From positions 1-64,000 of the forward strand of contig JAPKYZ010000062.1 of the NCBI GenBank assembly GCA_026394055.1: a stretch of DNA of 64,000 bases, read 5' to 3'. A model generated the notes under the pieces. That model had not been told where the DNA came from. It saw only the letters and a list, made by a program, of their open reading frames with translations, and made no database searches. The first letter of the stretch is position 1; each line of letters opens with the position of its first letter. The stretch is from Acidobacteriota bacterium (GTDB lineage: Bacteria > Acidobacteriota > Terriglobia > Bryobacterales > Bryobacteraceae). The translations under genes and the position numbers were made by a program. Shown here one piece after another: positions 35,131-43,821 of the stretch.

Positions 35131-35539
35131 AGCAACTCGCATTGCCCTGCCCTTGCTCGCCCTGCTGTCGGCCTGTGCCACGGGTCCCAAGGAACCCACC
35201 GCGCTAACGCCAGAGGCGAAAGCCTACGTGAAGAACCTCGGCCTGGCGGGCGTCGAAATGAAGGCCGCCGAATCGTTCTCCGGCCAGCAGGTGGTGGAGA
35301 TCCTGGGCCAGATCACCAACAAGGGCGATCGCCATCTCAAGACGGTGGAAGTGATGTGCGTCTTCTATGACCCCACCGGCCAAGTGGTGGCGCGCGAGCG
35401 CGTGGCCATTGTGCGCGAAAAGACCGGCGGCCTGAAGCCGGGTGACACCAAGCCGTTCCGTCTGCCCTTTGACACGCTGCCCGCCAGTTGGAACCAAGCG
35501 GCCCCGGGCCTCGTCATCGCCGCGATTGTGTTCGGCTGA
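35120..35539 (+). CDS. lipoprotein with FxLYD-like domain
   Basis: 139 aa from GTG 35120, inside the end of pmbA. The lipobox LLSAC gives a mature lipoprotein with Cys at about residue 19. The domain AESFSGQQVVEILGQITNKG, then LKTVEVMCVFYDPTGQVVAR and LKPGDTKPFRLPFDTLP, is the FxLYD-type beta sandwich, in which a conserved amphipathic strand pattern alternates with a Tyr/Phe-rich turn. The role is unknown. It is embedded in the tldD operon and followed by the receiver-fusion gene after 14 bases. Confidence 0.72.
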   Translation: MATRATRIALPLLALLSACATGPKEPTALTPEAKAYVKNLGLAGVEMKAAESFSGQQVVEILGQITNKGDRHLKTVEVMCVFYDPTGQVVARERVAIVREKTGGLKPGDTKPFRLPFDTLPASWNQAAPGLVIAAIVFG

Positions 35540-35553
35540 GGCGGCATCCTCCG

Positions 35554-37098
35554 ATGGCCCACATCCTGCTGGTGGAAGATAACGCTGACCAGCTATTGCT
35601 GCGCCGCCTGATTCTGGAGCGCGCCGGGCACACCGTCACACCCGCCGCCACTGCCGCCGAAGCTCGCTTGGCGCTGGAGCCCGCGCCCGATGTGGCGGTG
35701 ATGGATTTAAGCCTCCCCGGCATCGAAGATGGCTTGGCGCTGGTGCGTGACGTGTCGGCTGCGTGCCCTTCAACGAAGATCGCCATCTTGAGCGGCTGGA
35801 CGGCTGCTCTTGAAGGGCGCCCCGAAAAGGCGCTGGTAGCTGCTACGATCACGAAGCCTTCTACGGCCAAACATCTCATGGACATCATCGCCAAGCTTGC
35901 CCTGTGTCTGTTGCTGATCCTGCCCGCCTGGGGCCGGGAGTTCGCCTTCGAATCCACCGGCCGCGGCGAAACAGTAGCGGAGCTCGATCTCCGGTCAAAC
36001 GCATCAGACTGGGGCATTGCGCGACGGCAGGCGGCAGTGGCCAAGGTATCGGTCGATGGCGGGGACCCGCAGCATGTCTGGGTGCTGGGCGAACGCAAGG
36101 GCCCGGTCAGCGTCTTTTTGGGCCAGCTGCCTGCGGGCAAGCACCGGCTCTCGATCGAGCGCGATGAGACGTTCTCCGCCCCGGATTCGACGCTCGATGT
36201 GCGGGGGGCGAAGTTCAGTGAGGACTCCGGCGCCATCCTCGCCAACGCGCCTGTGCTCTATGCCCGGGAAGATACGATGGGCAAGTTCTCCGACATCCCG
36301 CTGCTGGTCTACGCCGAGCGCCTGCCCGGCGGCATCCTGCAGTACACCATCGTCTTTTCAAACGAAGATGGCGGCACCTCCACGCGCGGCCTGATGGCCG
36401 TCTGGGGCCGCACCACCGACATCGAATACATCTACCGGGTCGGCACCGACGGCAAGGCCATCATCCAAGCCAAGGATCACAAAGACATCCCCTATGATGG
36501 TCCGCTTGAAGGGCATCACCCGCTGCTGGTGCCGGTGACCAAGAACAACATGGTGGCGCCCACCACGACTGAAAAGAGCAAGACCGCCATGCGCTTCCAG
36601 CTGGTGCCCATGGAAGTGGAATTGAGCACGCACTCCCGCGAGATCGTGATGGACCGCGCGCCCTGGACCTACGCCGTCGCGGCCAAAGAGCTGACCCGCG
36701 AAGGGCGCCTGGATCAGATCGGCGACCCGCGCAACTATCTCTATCTCGAAGCCAGCATCACGAGCGTCAAAGCGCGCCTGGGCTTCAAGGTCCGCTTGGT
36801 GACGGAGACGGCCTGGCGCATGTCGCACCGGGATGACCGTCGCCTGGCGATCGAACGCTCCGGCTGGGTTCGCTCGACGATTGCCCTGCCTGCGGGCACC
36901 AGCCCGAAGCAGATCGCCGAATTTGGCTACGACTGCCTGCCCAACGAGAAAGACGGCGTCAAGGACCCGGGTGCTGCGTGCAAGATCGAACAGATCTCCC
37001 CAGCCTTCTTCCTGACGCCGGACTACCTGCCGGGGCGCCCGTTCAAGCTGCCGCCCACCGTCATCCCGGCGCCACCAGCGCCACCGCGCAAGCCGTGA
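35554..37098 (+). CDS. receiver domain fused to hydrophobic segment and exported-type domain
   Basis: 514 aa from ATG 35554. Residues about 1-115 are a complete response-regulator receiver: HILLVEDNADQ, the phosphoacceptor Asp in DVAVMDLSLPG, IAILSG and the invariant Lys in ATITKPS. Its last helix (HLMDIIAKLALCLLLILPAW) continues straight into a hydrophobic stretch that looks like a signal peptide, then a roughly 380-residue beta-rich domain of unknown function ending in a Pro-rich tail. An in-frame ATG at 35878 would start a protein with its own signal peptide, so this could be two genes that fused or one frame with two products. No good ribosome-binding site precedes 35878. Confidence 0.75.
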   Translation: MAHILLVEDNADQLLLRRLILERAGHTVTPAATAAEARLALEPAPDVAVMDLSLPGIEDGLALVRDVSAACPSTKIAILSGWTAALEGRPEKALVAATITKPSTAKHLMDIIAKLALCLLLILPAWGREFAFESTGRGETVAELDLRSNASDWGIARRQAAVAKVSVDGGDPQHVWVLGERKGPVSVFLGQLPAGKHRLSIERDETFSAPDSTLDVRGAKFSEDSGAILANAPVLYAREDTMGKFSDIPLLVYAERLPGGILQYTIVFSNEDGGTSTRGLMAVWGRTTDIEYIYRVGTDGKAIIQAKDHKDIPYDGPLEGHHPLLVPVTKNNMVAPTTTEKSKTAMRFQLVPMEVELSTHSREIVMDRAPWTYAVAAKELTREGRLDQIGDPRNYLYLEASITSVKARLGFKVRLVTETAWRMSHRDDRRLAIERSGWVRSTIALPAGTSPKQIAEFGYDCLPNEKDGVKDPGAACKIEQISPAFFLTPDYLPGRPFKLPPTVIPAPPAPPRKP

Positions 37099-37331
37099 AG
37101 ACCGTCACGCTGAACGTCAAAGTGGTGCCGCGCAGCAGCCGGTCAGAAGTGGCGGGCACCATGGACGACGGCACACTGAAAGTGAAGGTGGCGGCAGTGC
37201 CGGAAAGAGGCAAGGCAAACGAAGAATTGTGCTCCGTCTTGGCCGCCCACTACCAAGTACCCGCGCGCGACGTCACGGTGATTGCTGGGTTGACGTCGAC
37301 GCGCAAGACGGTACGGATTGTGCTGCCGTGA
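37095..37331 (+). CDS. DUF167/YggU-family protein
   Basis: 78 aa from GTG 37095, overlapping the stop of the receiver fusion by four bases. It is a small alpha-beta protein with the family core VKVVPRSSRSEVAG, then LKVKVAAVPERGKANEELCS and a VIAGLTSTRKTVRIV tail. The family is widespread and of unknown function, usually encoded near cell-division or YggT/YggS genes; here it closes the tldD operon instead. A longer frame from 36978 would overlap the upstream gene entirely and is unlikely. Confidence 0.85.
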   Translation: MKTVTLNVKVVPRSSRSEVAGTMDDGTLKVKVAAVPERGKANEELCSVLAAHYQVPARDVTVIAGLTSTRKTVRIVLP

Positions 37332-37379
37332 CCGGCTAGAGCCGTGCTTCACACAGAGTGGCGTGAATGCCACCCAAGC

Positions 37380-37510
37380 GTGTGGCGCAGGCTTCAGCCT
37401 GCAGCGGGACTTCAGTCCCGCCCGGCCAGCGCCGCAATGTCGTGCCGCTCTCCCGAAAGTTCCCCCGGGGCGGACTAAAGTCCGCCTGCAGGCTGAAGCC
37501 TGCGCCACAC
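37380..37510. repeat. perfect 24-bp inverted repeat element (GTGTGGCGCAGGC family)
   Basis: The arms GTGTGGCGCAGGCTTCAGCC plus TGCA (37380-37403) and their exact reverse complement (37487-37510) are 24-bp perfect inverted repeats. Each is followed inward by a smaller palindrome (GCGGGACTTCAGTCCCGC near 37402, GCGGACTAAAGTCCGC near 37470). It lies between the convergent DUF167 and SDR genes. A near-identical half unit lies inside the coding region at 48870-48915. Confidence 0.9.
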
Positions 37511-37525
37511 GTGACATAGCAGCAA

Positions 37526-38305
37526 CTACACCATGAACATGCCGCCATTGATCTCAATCGTCTGGCCGTGAATAAAGCGGCCGGCGTGGGAGCACAGGAA
37601 GACGATGGTGTCGGCGATCTCTTCGTTGGTGCCGAGCGCACCGGCAGGCGTCGAGGCCTTCATGGTGTCGAGCATCGCTTGCGTCGAAAACACTTCGTGG
37701 AAGTGGTTGTCCACCGTGCCAGGGGAGACTGCATTCACTTGGATGCCTTGCGGGGCGAGCTCCTTCGCCATGCCCTTGGTGTAGCAGGCCACGGCGGCTT
37801 TGGCGGAGGCGTAGAGGGCCGCGCCCAGGCCGCCGCCATTGCGGGCGGCGATGGAGGAGAGGTTGATGATCCAGCCAGACTTACGCTCGATCATGCCGGG
37901 CACGACGGCTTGGGCGATGAACCAGGCGCTCTTGACGTTCAGCGTGTAGACTTCATCGAACAGCTCCGGCGTGGTTTCGGCAATCCGCGCGCGCTTCACC
38001 AGCGATCCGGCGTTGTTGACCAGGATGTCGATCGGCGCGTTCAACCGCTTCAACGCGTCGCAGAAGGCGGCGACGCCTGCCGTCGAGCCCAGCTCACCCT
38101 GCAGGATCTGCGCCGTGGCACCGGCCGCGCGCACCTCGGCCGCGGTCTCTTCCGCACCCGCCAGATGGCCGCCGTAGTGCACGATGACGTGCGCCACGCC
38201 CGCCTTCGCCAGCGCCACCGCCGTGGCTTGCCCGATCCCGCGCGAGGCGCCCGTAACTAGCGCCGTTCGTCCTTGAAACTCACTCTTACTTAGTAACTGG
38301 CTCAT
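37526..38305 (-). CDS. short-chain dehydrogenase/reductase
   Basis: 259 aa. Classical SDR: cofactor loop ALVTGASRGIGQATA, NAG in DILVNNAGSLVKR, the catalytic Ser in IINLSSIAARNG and the Tyr-x3-Lys in YASAKAAVACYTKG, then the VNAVSPGTVDNHF segment. It looks like a 3-oxoacyl-ACP-reductase or sugar/alcohol dehydrogenase relative; the substrate cannot be told. The start ATG at 38305 overlaps the Hsp70-like gene stop by four bases, so the two are cotranscribed. Confidence 0.9.
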   Translation of the reverse strand: MSQLLSKSEFQGRTALVTGASRGIGQATAVALAKAGVAHVIVHYGGHLAGAEETAAEVRAAGATAQILQGELGSTAGVAAFCDALKRLNAPIDILVNNAGSLVKRARIAETTPELFDEVYTLNVKSAWFIAQAVVPGMIERKSGWIINLSSIAARNGGGLGAALYASAKAAVACYTKGMAKELAPQGIQVNAVSPGTVDNHFHEVFSTQAMLDTMKASTPAGALGTNEEIADTIVFLCSHAGRFIHGQTIEINGGMFMV

Positions 38306-39840
38306 GCTTTCACTTTTCTCCTGGTCGACCGCACGGGCTTGGCCGGTGCCGCGTCATGATTCCATCGCCCCAACCGGTACCGGCGCGCATAGTCCGCGGT
38401 CTGGTTCTCGATGGATACTTCCACCACTCCATTTTCATCGCAGGACCAGGCTTCGACAATCTCCTGTTGCTGCGCCACGCCACTATGACACACGGCGGCG
38501 GGCGATAGTTGGTCCACTCCCCGCAAGGCCGGGTCAAAGGGAAACAGAATCTCATCCCACAGCGTCAGGTTGCCCGCCGGTTCTCCATTGGGGCCCAAGG
38601 CGGTGGCCTCCAGATAGCGGAAGTGCCCGATGTTGTGCGCGGGCGAATACGTCCGCTGGCGCACCAGCGCGGGCTCTCCTGGACGCGGCAGGATGGCGCC
38701 TTTGGCGAAGATGGGGTCGAAGATGATGCGCGTGCCGCAGTCCGCTTCACGCCAGACGCCGAAGTAGCGCGAGAAGCGCTCACGGAGCGTGAAGCCGCCC
38801 GCCCCGTCAGCCTGGATCGCGAGCCCAATGGCCGTCGCCGCCCGCGTATAAGCGGAGCGCTTCACCCGCCGCCCGAACCGCTCCCGCAACATGCGCGACA
38901 CCAGCGGCAGCTCACTGGCCCCACCGGTGATGTAGAGCACGTCGGGAGGGGCGCCATTCGTGTCGAGCAGCAGGTCGTCGACGGCATGCAGCGTCTCTTC
39001 GATCAGCGGGCGGCAGCGCTCATAGTAGTCGGTCACGGGAATGGTGACGGGGCCGTGGTCCGTCTCGACCAGCAGGCGGCGGCTGTTGGGTGTCAGCGAC
39101 TCCTTCAACTCGCGGCACTGTTCCAGCAGGCGGAAATGCGCACCGGGACCCAAGCGGTCCAGTTGACCATCGGGCAGCGCTATTTCGGCGATCACTTCAT
39201 CAAAATCATCGCCGCCCAACGTGGAGATGCCTTCGGTGGCCACCACTTCCTGCTCCCCACTGCGGAGCACGACGCGGGAGGCGTCAAAGGTGCCTCCGCC
39301 CAAGTCGTAGATCAACAGCGACTCGCACGCGGGCGTGGCCACCGGAGCCGCCTCGCCTCGGCGGGAAGCGTGCATATATTCCAGTCCCGCGGCGGAGGGC
39401 TCATTCAGCAGACCCAACACCGCAAACCCGGCGCGGCGGAAGGCTTCGCCGGTCAGGAAGCGCTGGTTGGAGTTGGCGTTGGCGGGCACGCCCAGGAACA
39501 CCTGGTGGACATCCGGCCGCAGTCCGGCGCGGATGGCCATGGCGAGCCCGGTGAGCAGATCGAGCAGCAGATACTCTGTCGCGCCCACCGCCACGCGGGT
39601 GGCTGGACCGGCCGACTCAAGCAGGCGCTTCAGGCTGCGCAGGAGGGTCCACGACGGGTCCGCCGCCACCGCCGCCGCCGCCCAGCCGAAGCGCAGCTCA
39701 GGACCACGGACCGCAGCCAGAGCCGGAATCCACTCGCGGGGCTGGCCCTCGGCGTCGTCAAACGGGAGCACGGGATAGTTGCCGCGATCAGCGGCGGCCA
39801 CCACGATACGGGTGGTGCCGAAATCAATGCCCAACTTCAT
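38302..39840 (-). CDS. Hsp70-like ATPase, truncated relative of DnaK
   Basis: 512 aa. The actin-fold ATPase begins KLGIDFGTTRIVVAAADRG (phosphate 1) and contains FLGVPANANSNQRFLTGEAF, LLNEPSAAGLEYMHAS, IYDLGGGTFDASRVVLRSG (phosphate 2) and YITGGASELPLVSRMLRERF (adenosine motif). All nucleotide-binding signatures are present. The C-terminal region of about 150 residues is short and does not match the peptide-binding domain plus lid of DnaK. It probably has a specialised chaperone or sensing role; its cotranscription with an SDR gene gives no further hint. Confidence 0.85.
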   Translation of the reverse strand: MKLGIDFGTTRIVVAAADRGNYPVLPFDDAEGQPREWIPALAAVRGPELRFGWAAAAVAADPSWTLLRSLKRLLESAGPATRVAVGATEYLLLDLLTGLAMAIRAGLRPDVHQVFLGVPANANSNQRFLTGEAFRRAGFAVLGLLNEPSAAGLEYMHASRRGEAAPVATPACESLLIYDLGGGTFDASRVVLRSGEQEVVATEGISTLGGDDFDEVIAEIALPDGQLDRLGPGAHFRLLEQCRELKESLTPNSRRLLVETDHGPVTIPVTDYYERCRPLIEETLHAVDDLLLDTNGAPPDVLYITGGASELPLVSRMLRERFGRRVKRSAYTRAATAIGLAIQADGAGGFTLRERFSRYFGVWREADCGTRIIFDPIFAKGAILPRPGEPALVRQRTYSPAHNIGHFRYLEATALGPNGEPAGNLTLWDEILFPFDPALRGVDQLSPAAVCHSGVAQQQEIVEAWSCDENGVVEVSIENQTADYARRYRLGRWNHDAAPAKPVRSTRRKVKA

Positions 39841-39911
39841 GTGATGGTCCGGCCGGAAAATGCACCGGGACCTCTAGCTTAGCGCTTGCGGTTGGGCGCA
39901 GGCGGCGCGCT

Positions 39912-40958
39912 TTATGCTTGACCGGTGAGATAGTGGACGACGACGTAGCAGAGGGCGGCGACAAGGGCGGCGGCCGGCAGCGTCAGCAGCCAGGCCCACA
40001 CGATATTCGCGGCCAGCTTCCACCGGACGGCTTTCAGGCGTTGGATGCTGCCGACGCCCGCGATGGCGTCGGTAATGACGTGGGTGGTGGAGACCGGGAT
40101 GCCCAGGTAAGTGGGGAACAGAATCGCCAGCGCGCCGGCTGTCTCCGCACAGAACCCGCCGCGCGGCTTCAGGCGCGTCAGCTTGGCGCCCATGGTGTGC
40201 ACAATGCGCCAGCCGCCGGTCATAGTGCCCAGCGAGATGGCGGCATGGGCGGAAAAGACCACCCAGGGTTGCACGACAAAGTCGGTCAGGTACCCGCCCG
40301 CGATCAGGGCGCTGGTCATGATGCCCATGGTCTTTTGCGCGTCGTTGGCGCCGTGCGAGTAGCTGAACAAGGCCGCCGAGACCAGCTGGAGACGGCGGAA
40401 CCAGGAGTCCATGTTCTTGGGCGTCGACTTCCGGAACATCCAGTAGACCGAAATCATGAGGATGTAGGCCAGGATCATGCCCAGCAGGGGGGCGACAACG
40501 ATAAAGAACATCGTCCGGATCCAGCCCGCCGGTACGATGGCGCCCAGCATGGTGGCGGGTCCGGTGGTCAGCGCGGCGCGGGCCATGGCTGCTCCGGCAT
40601 AGCCGCCGATCAAGGCGTGAGAACTGGAGGTGGGCAGGCCCAGCCACCAAGTAATTAAGTCCCAGGCAATGGCGCCTAATAGACCAGTAAGAATGACATA
40701 GGAGTTACTCGAAAACTCGGCCGTCACCATGCCGGAGCCGACGGTTTTGGCTACTTTAGCCGCATCCAGCGCCAGCAACAGCGGCACGGCGGCGATAAAA
40801 TTCCAGAACGCGGCCCAAAGGACGGCCTGAAACGGGGTCAGGACGCGCGTGGCGACAATGGTAGCTACTGAGTTCGCCGCATCGTGGAAGCCGTTGATGT
40901 AATCAAAAATCAGCGCTACGACGATGATGGCGATGACCAGAATGAGGGTCGTCGACAT
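39912..40958 (-). CDS. inorganic phosphate transporter, PiT family
   Basis: 348 aa with about ten membrane segments. PiT proteins contain two repeated signatures: the first, DYINGFHDAANSVATIVATR, near the N-terminus; the second, SYSHGANDAQKTMGIM, in the second half. Both are intact. The protein takes up phosphate (with metal and H+ or Na+) across the cytoplasmic membrane. Nine bases upstream is the DUF47 gene, the usual partner that modulates PiT. The large open frame on the same strand at 39874-40650 is a shadow. Confidence 0.93.
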   Translation of the reverse strand: MSTTLILVIAIIVVALIFDYINGFHDAANSVATIVATRVLTPFQAVLWAAFWNFIAAVPLLLALDAAKVAKTVGSGMVTAEFSSNSYVILTGLLGAIAWDLITWWLGLPTSSSHALIGGYAGAAMARAALTTGPATMLGAIVPAGWIRTMFFIVVAPLLGMILAYILMISVYWMFRKSTPKNMDSWFRRLQLVSAALFSYSHGANDAQKTMGIMTSALIAGGYLTDFVVQPWVVFSAHAAISLGTMTGGWRIVHTMGAKLTRLKPRGGFCAETAGALAILFPTYLGIPVSTTHVITDAIAGVGSIQRLKAVRWKLAANIVWAWLLTLPAAALVAALCYVVVHYLTGQA

Positions 40959-40967
40959 AACAGGCGA

Positions 40968-41582
40968 TCAGCTATTTTTCACGACAACGTTTTGGAGCCG
41001 GTCCGCGACGTCCTCGCAGGCGTCGGTGGCCGCTTCCAGCGTTTCGTAAACTTCTTTGTACTTGATGAGCCGGATGGGGTCCTTCTCCTGCTCAAACAAA
41101 GCTGCCACGGCGGCGCGGACCACCCGGTCGGCCGCTTCTTCCAGCCGGTTCACCTCAATGCAGTGCACCAGCACGGATTCCTGTCTTTCCAGCGCCAGAA
41201 ACGCGCGTTGCAAGTTCTGCACGCACTCTTCCACCAGCTTCACCAGGTCCTTAAGCGGCGGCGTTACCTGATCGATGCGGTAGGAATTCATCCGGTGCGT
41301 GGCGTCTTCGATGTAGTCGATGACGTCGTCCAGGTGCGAGGCAAGCGATTGGATGTCTTCCGGATCAATGGGCGTGATGAAGGTCTCGCCCAGCTTGATG
41401 TAGATCTCGTGGATAACGCTATCGGCCTGCTGCTCCAGGTCGGTGACCTTTACCTCGGTTTCTGGTAGAGCGGTCAAGCCTTGCTCCAGCCCGTGGCGCA
41501 GGGTCTGCGCGGACGCCAGGATCAAGGAGACCTGTTGATTGAAAAAGTGGAAAAACTTCTCTTCCCGTGGGAGAAATCGCAT
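40968..41582 (-). CDS. DUF47/PhoU-like protein, PiT accessory
   Basis: 204 aa, all helical as expected for a PhoU-like bundle: FFHFFNQQVSLILASAQTLR, then DLEQQADSVIHEIYIKLGET, FITPIDPEDIQSLASHLDDV, IDYIEDATHRMNSY. The acidic/His-containing segments bind metal clusters in known PhoU-type structures. The conserved pairing with pit suggests it regulates phosphate uptake. Encoded just upstream of pit with a nine-base gap. Confidence 0.9.
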   Translation of the reverse strand: MRFLPREEKFFHFFNQQVSLILASAQTLRHGLEQGLTALPETEVKVTDLEQQADSVIHEIYIKLGETFITPIDPEDIQSLASHLDDVIDYIEDATHRMNSYRIDQVTPPLKDLVKLVEECVQNLQRAFLALERQESVLVHCIEVNRLEEAADRVVRAAVAALFEQEKDPIRLIKYKEVYETLEAATDACEDVADRLQNVVVKNS

Positions 41583-41678
41583 ACGAGGCTAGTCTTTTGG
41601 TCTCTTTTTGGTGCGTTTTCGCGTCTGTCGGCAACCTATCTTCGCATCGCGCCGAAAGGCGGGTCAACCGAAGGTTGG

Positions 41679-42467
41679 TTACGAACTCGTTAAAACAGGG
41701 AGTAGGGTATCCGCCGGAATTTCATCGGCGGCGTCCGGGTCCAGATAACGTGGATCGAGCAGCCTTTGGGGCTTGATGTTGCCCATCGCCCCCAGCAGCG
41801 TCTCTTTCAGATAGGGGTGCTCCTGTTCCAATTCCACGAAAATGTCGCGCAACGACCGGCGAACGGTCCCGGTCTTCTGGGAGCAGCCGCAGGGGATCAC
41901 CGGAGCCGCCAGCGTACCCGCGTACTGCGTGGTCAATTTCTCATCCACAAACACCAGCGGACGGATCAGGCGAAAATCCTTGTTCTTCGAATACGTCACC
42001 GGCGGCAACGCGGACAGCTGCCCGGTGTACATCGCATTGCGCAGGAAAGCCTCGCAAAAATCGTCGGCGGTGTGACCCAGCGCGATCACGTTGGCGCCCA
42101 ATTCCTTGCCCACCTGATAGACCGCGCGGCGCCGGAAGCGGCTGCAGACGTCACAGCCGTGGTCCGGCTGCTCGTCGATCAAGCGGAAGGAGGGGCCGTC
42201 TTCAAAATAGGTCCATTCAATGCCACGGGAGCGCAACCACTCGCCAGTGGGGGCGAACGGAGCCAGGAATTTCCCCTGTTCGATCGTAAACGCGCAGACC
42301 GAAAAATCAATGGGAGCACGCTTTTGCAGCGACAGCAGGGCGTCGAGCAGGGTCAGTGAGTCCTTGCCGCCGGAAACGCCCACGGCCACGCGGTCGCCAT
42401 CGCGGATCATCTTGAAGCGTGTGACGGCCTCGGCTACTTTGCGGCCAATGGTTCTTTCCAGGTCCAA
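41679..42467 (-). CDS. ttcA: tRNA 2-thiocytidine biosynthesis protein TtcA-like ATPase
   Basis: 262 aa from a TTG at 42467, which matches where the family begins; the longer ATG at 42536 would overlap the divergent gene start by 16 bases. The PP-loop VGVSGGKDSLTLLDALLSLQ activates a cytidine or uridine carbon in tRNA. Iron-sulfur ligands are suggested by CDVCSRFRRRAVYQVGKELG and by VIPCGCSQKTGTVRRSLRD. GHTADDFCEAFLRN is the family's conserved loop. The family usually makes 2-thiocytidine 32 in tRNA; some relatives thiolate U54, so the exact tRNA position is uncertain. Confidence 0.85.
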   Translation of the reverse strand: MDLERTIGRKVAEAVTRFKMIRDGDRVAVGVSGGKDSLTLLDALLSLQKRAPIDFSVCAFTIEQGKFLAPFAPTGEWLRSRGIEWTYFEDGPSFRLIDEQPDHGCDVCSRFRRRAVYQVGKELGANVIALGHTADDFCEAFLRNAMYTGQLSALPPVTYSKNKDFRLIRPLVFVDEKLTTQYAGTLAAPVIPCGCSQKTGTVRRSLRDIFVELEQEHPYLKETLLGAMGNIKPQRLLDPRYLDPDAADEIPADTLLPVLTSS

Positions 42468-42520
42468 TCTTCCATTATAGTTTCTTACAGCACCAACTAG
42501 TTGAGGAAAGAAGCCACAAA

Positions 42521-43801
42521 ATGAATCTGGTTCCATTACTGCTATCGCTGCCGACGTTGTTGCAGACCGAGATGAACGAGCGCGGCATCCCCGGCGCGAC
42601 GCTCGCGATCATCAAAGACGGCCAGATCATCTATTCCGCGGGCGTCGGCGTGGCGAGCACCGAGACCAATGAGCCGGTGCGCGCCGAAATGCTGTTCCGC
42701 GCCGGGTCGACCACGAAGATGATGACGGCGGCGGCGCTGCTGCAGTTGTCGCTCGACGGCAAGATCGCGCTCGATGAGCCGATCGGCAACCGCGTGCCCA
42801 CTCTGCCCCCAGCGCTGCGCAGCTTGACCATCCACCAGTTGCTCAGCCACACCAGCGGCCTGATCCCCGATACCGGCTACAACGGCTCCCACGACGATTC
42901 CGGCTTGGCGGCCAACATCATGAGCTGGGACGAAAAGCGCTTTTTCACCAAGCCGGGCCGGGTGTACAGCTATTCGAATCATGGCTATGCGCTGGCCGGG
43001 TATCTGGTGGAGAAGCTTTCCGGCAAGCCGTTTGCCGATGCCGTGCGGGAGATGGTGTTCCGCCCCGCGGGCATGACCCGCACCACCTTCCGGCCGCTGG
43101 AGGCCATGACGTATCCGCTGTCCCAAGGCCACAACGAAAAGAGCGCGGTGGTGCGGCCGTCGGCGGACCATACCGGATTCTGGCCCGCCGGATCGATGTT
43201 TACGAATGTACTGGAACTGGCCCGTTTTGCCGATGGATTCATGAAGCAGCAGTTCCCGGACCAGCGGCTGGATGGGCGGGTAGTGGCTGGGTTAACGGCG
43301 CCGCGCGTGGTGCTACCGGCGAATCCGGCGGCCAGCTACGGGTATGGCGTGATTGTGGAGCAGTGGCGCGGCGTGACGCGGTGGTCGCATTCGGGGTCGC
43401 GGGAAGGCTATGGCAGCATGCTGATCATGGCGCCGGAGCAGCATCTGGCGATTGCCTTGATGACCAACCGCAGCGGCGCGAATCTGCCGCGCACGCTCGA
43501 GAAGATCCAGGAGGCGCTGCTGCCGGTGGGTCCCGCTCCGGCGGCGGCGACGGCGGTCAGCTTTGCGCCGGGCGAGATGGAGCGGTACGCCGGGGTGTAC
43601 GCGCGCGGGACGCAGAAGGCGGAATTGACAGTGCGGGAGGGCAAGCTGTGGCTGGCAACGCCGGGAGGTCCGGCGGAGGTGACGCGGATGTCGGACGGGT
43701 CAGTGAGGGCGCACGGGCAGACGGGCTGGTTCTCGCTGCTGGAAGGTGGGCGGATGCAGTATCTGCATGTTTCCGGGTTGCCGTATGAACGGGTGCCATA
43801 G
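42521..43801 (+). CDS. serine hydrolase, class C beta-lactamase family
   Basis: 426 aa. Active-site motifs in order: S-x-x-K as AGSTTKMMTAAALLQ (Ser about residue 63), Y-x-N as VYSYSNHGYALAGYL, and the KTG-like block as RWSHSGSREGYGSM. These place it in the penicillin-binding-like esterase/beta-lactamase family, which includes carboxylesterases and D-aminopeptidases as well as true lactamases. A C-terminal beta-rich domain of about 90 residues (MERYAGVYARGTQKAELTVR) is common in non-lactamase members. The short hydrophobic N-terminus could be a signal sequence but lacks a clear cleavage site. Confidence 0.85.
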   Translation: MNLVPLLLSLPTLLQTEMNERGIPGATLAIIKDGQIIYSAGVGVASTETNEPVRAEMLFRAGSTTKMMTAAALLQLSLDGKIALDEPIGNRVPTLPPALRSLTIHQLLSHTSGLIPDTGYNGSHDDSGLAANIMSWDEKRFFTKPGRVYSYSNHGYALAGYLVEKLSGKPFADAVREMVFRPAGMTRTTFRPLEAMTYPLSQGHNEKSAVVRPSADHTGFWPAGSMFTNVLELARFADGFMKQQFPDQRLDGRVVAGLTAPRVVLPANPAASYGYGVIVEQWRGVTRWSHSGSREGYGSMLIMAPEQHLAIALMTNRSGANLPRTLEKIQEALLPVGPAPAAATAVSFAPGEMERYAGVYARGTQKAELTVREGKLWLATPGGPAEVTRMSDGSVRAHGQTGWFSLLEGGRMQYLHVSGLPYERVP

Positions 43802-43821
43802 GGCGTTGGAGCACATCGGGA

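Noticed and set aside
37380..37510. possible CRISPR fragment, because of the repeated palindromic blocks
   Set aside because: Only two arms in inverted orientation, no regular spacers and no cas gene; it is an inverted-repeat element.
38509..39882. 457-residue open frame opposite the Hsp70-like gene
   Set aside because: Shadow of the Hsp70-like coding region, rich in His/Arg/Gln as usual for such antisense frames.
39874..40650. 258-residue frame on the same strand as the phosphate transporter
   Set aside because: Frame-shifted shadow; the true frame carries both PiT signatures and the membrane helices.
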